Positions 62,604-64,000 of a stretch of DNA of 64,000 nt are shown here, one piece after another. Source of the stretch: Comamonas odontotermitis (lineage in GTDB: Bacteria > Pseudomonadota > Gammaproteobacteria > Burkholderiales > Burkholderiaceae_C); contig NZ_JACHKZ010000002.1 in NCBI RefSeq assembly GCF_014207855.1, forward strand, positions 214,728 through 278,727, given 5' to 3'. Numbering within the stretch: position 1 is the stretch's first letter; every line of letters starts with the position of its first letter. The notes under the pieces are model-generated. The model made no database searches. It was given only the letters and a program-made list of their open reading frames with translations, and was not told the origin of the DNA. The translations under genes and the position numbers were made by a program.

Positions 62604-63821
62604 ATGCACGTTTGCATTCTCGGCGCGGGTATTGTGGGTTTGGCAGCGGCGTATGAGCTGCAACAAGCGGGACACGAAGTCACCGTCATCGACAAGGCAC
62701 CGCACGCTGGCATGGGCACCAGCATGGGCAATGGTGCGCAGCTGAGCTACAGCTACGTGCAGCCCCTGGCCGACCCCTCGATCTGGAAGCAGCTGCCCAA
62801 GCTGCTGTTCAATGAAGACTCGCCGCTCAAGTTTCGCCTGCAGGCCGATCCACACCAGTGGAAATGGGGCCTGCAGTTTCTGGCTGCCTGCAATGCCGAG
62901 CGCTCGGCCATCAGCACGCGCGAGCTGCTGCAGCTGGCCGCCACCAGCCGCCAGCACTTTGAAGCCATGCAGCAGCGTGTGCAAGGCGATTGGGATTACT
63001 CCACAACTGGCAAGCTGGTGCTCTACCCCACCCATGCAGCCGTGGAATCGGCCCGCCGCCAGCTCGATGTGCAAAGCACGCTGGGCAGCGCGCCGCAGCT
63101 CATCGTATCGCCCGACGAGGCCGTGGCGCTGGAGCCCGCCCTTGCCGCCTACCAGCCGCAATTTGCAGGCGCCGTGCACACGCCCAGCGAATGCGCTGCC
63201 GATTGCTACCAGGTGGCCCAGCAGCTGCAGGCCTGGCTGCAGCGCAACGGGGTGAAGTTTGTGATGAACACCGCTGTTCAAAACCTGCGCCGCGAAGGCG
63301 GCAAGATCGTAGCCGTACGCACAAGCCAGGGCGATATCACCGCCGACCACTACATGGTCGCCCTCGCCTTTGACAGCGTGGCGTTGTGCAAGCCACTGGG
63401 CATCGATCTGCCGGTGTATCCGCTCAAAGGCTATAGCCTGACCTTGAACGTCGCTGCCGCCAGCGACAAGGCGCCGCGCGTCAGCATCACCGACAGCGCA
63501 CGCAAAGTCGTCTTTGCCCGTCTTGGTGATCGCCTGCGCGTGGCAGGCATGGTGGAGCTGGTGGGTAACGACCTGCGCATTCCGCAAGACAAGATTCAAA
63601 GCCTGTGTGATTCCACGCAGGCCGTCTTCCCGGGCTGCAGCGATTTCGCCGCGGTGGCCCCCTGGGCTGGCCTGCGTCCTGCAACGCCCACGGCAGTTCC
63701 CATTGCAAAACAGGCCGGTGCCAGCAACCTCTGGCTCAACACCGGCCATGGCGCGCTCGGGTTCACCCTGGCCTTCGGCACCGCCGCACAGCTGGCGCAG
63801 CAGATGGGCAAGGTCGCCTGA
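62604..63821 (+). CDS. D-amino acid dehydrogenase (DadA-like FAD oxidoreductase)
   Basis: 405 residues from the ATG at 62604 with GGGGGTG upstream. The FAD-binding start is CILGAGIVGLAAAYELQQAGHEVTVID, followed by SMGNGAQLSYSYVQPLADP, YPLKGYSLTLNV and the C-terminal LNTGHGALGFTLAFGTA. These are DadA-type motifs; such enzymes oxidise D-amino acids to 2-oxo acids and pass electrons to the quinone pool. Together with the nearby racemase and receptor it suggests D-amino-acid or polar amino-acid salvage. Substrate range is not readable. Confidence 0.92.
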   Translation: MHVCILGAGIVGLAAAYELQQAGHEVTVIDKAPHAGMGTSMGNGAQLSYSYVQPLADPSIWKQLPKLLFNEDSPLKFRLQADPHQWKWGLQFLAACNAERSAISTRELLQLAATSRQHFEAMQQRVQGDWDYSTTGKLVLYPTHAAVESARRQLDVQSTLGSAPQLIVSPDEAVALEPALAAYQPQFAGAVHTPSECAADCYQVAQQLQAWLQRNGVKFVMNTAVQNLRREGGKIVAVRTSQGDITADHYMVALAFDSVALCKPLGIDLPVYPLKGYSLTLNVAAASDKAPRVSITDSARKVVFARLGDRLRVAGMVELVGNDLRIPQDKIQSLCDSTQAVFPGCSDFAAVAPWAGLRPATPTAVPIAKQAGASNLWLNTGHGALGFTLAFGTAAQLAQQMGKVA

Positions 63822-63828
63822 ATTACTA

Positions 63829-63872
63829 CAAAATTAATAGCATCTAGCGCATAGAGCCGCTTGTATGTTTAC
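63829..63872. repeat. Intergenic repeat copy
   Basis: The plus strand reads TTAATAGCATCTAGCGCATA with GCCGCTTGTATG after it, directly following the dehydrogenase stop. Confidence 0.5.
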
Positions 63873-63976
63873 AGGTGTCGGGGTGAGGGACCAGAGCCGC
63901 TATCGGCTGTTGGCGCAGACCGACCGTGTTAGACCCCTCTCAACCCACCTCATAGCGTCGATAAGGAACTGCGCAG

Positions 63977-63998
63977 CACGCAGCCCTCAGGCTGCGTG
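63977..63998. other. Hairpin at the window edge
   Basis: A 9-bp stem CACGCAGCC/GGCTGCGTG with a 4-nt loop. The window ends too soon to see whether a T run follows, so it may be a terminator of an outside gene or of the dehydrogenase transcript. Confidence 0.4.
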
Positions 63999-64000
63999 AC

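Overview
The window is about 64 kb of high-GC, gene-dense bacterial DNA. It looks like a chromosome of the Burkholderiales, family Comamonadaceae, and most likely Comamonas or a close relative. This rests on several tctC/Bug-type orphan solute receptors, CaiB/thiolase/acyl-CoA dehydrogenase catabolic operons without local regulators, a homocysteine methyltransferase module separated from the rest of MetH, an IPTL/PEP-CTERM-like surface protein, and degenerate AT-rich intergenic repeats with the core ATAGCTGCTnGCGC. I see no rRNA, tRNA, CRISPR array, phage or intact insertion sequence. Almost all long ORFs lying opposite conserved genes are antisense shadows.

Layout. 1-1324: queC (cut by the window edge) and the queuosine-precursor transporter yhhQ, preceded by a possible preQ1 riboswitch. 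1527-2387: a secreted protein of unknown function with a paralogue at 53011. 2470-16684: a large divergent CoA-ester catabolic island. The minus arm runs MaoC hydratase, acyl-CoA dehydrogenase, CaiB CoA-transferase, MmgE/PrpD, Bug receptor, CitE-like lyase. The plus arm runs SDR, MaoC hydratase, Cat1-like CoA-transferase, thiolase, Bug receptor, acyl-CoA ligase. Together these cover activation, oxidation, hydration and cleavage of an imported carboxylate. 16714-18267: an Lgt-like/TlpA fusion and a small membrane protein, divergent. 18334-25846: two tandem Leu/Ile/Val-type receptors plus an aldehyde dehydrogenase, divergent from a DUF35/thiolase-like/acyl-CoA dehydrogenase/thioesterase operon.

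25998-27901: minCDE. 28121-31444: an unusual three-gene cassette of two zinc-ribbon membrane proteins and a lipoprotein. 31759-36368: nucleobase permease, Cat1-type CoA-transferase and MFS transporter. 36435-36612: a 178-bp element with inverted ends and three 14-bp tandem repeats, followed by a YihY-family gene, an Ig-domain surface protein and an orphan LytTR response regulator. 40801-47741: a 5-oxoprolinase operon (DUF969, DUF979, pxpA, fused pxpBC and a biotin carboxylase), divergent from a GntR/FadR-type regulator. Two operator-like palindromes lie between them, 42 bp apart.

47749-64000: AraC regulator, metallo-beta-lactamase-fold hydrolase, homocysteine methyltransferase module, recQ, the second secreted paralogue, a fetAB-like ABC pair, an AidB-like dehydrogenase, sdaA, LysR regulator, hotdog thioesterase, cupin, amino-acid racemase, polar amino-acid receptor and a D-amino-acid dehydrogenase. 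The last genes suggest an amino-acid salvage theme. The best candidates for undescribed biology are the zinc-ribbon cassette, the biotin carboxylase embedded in the 5-oxoprolinase operon, the catabolic island, the DUF35-linked thiolase-like protein that lacks the thiolase cysteine, and the inverted-repeat element at 36435.
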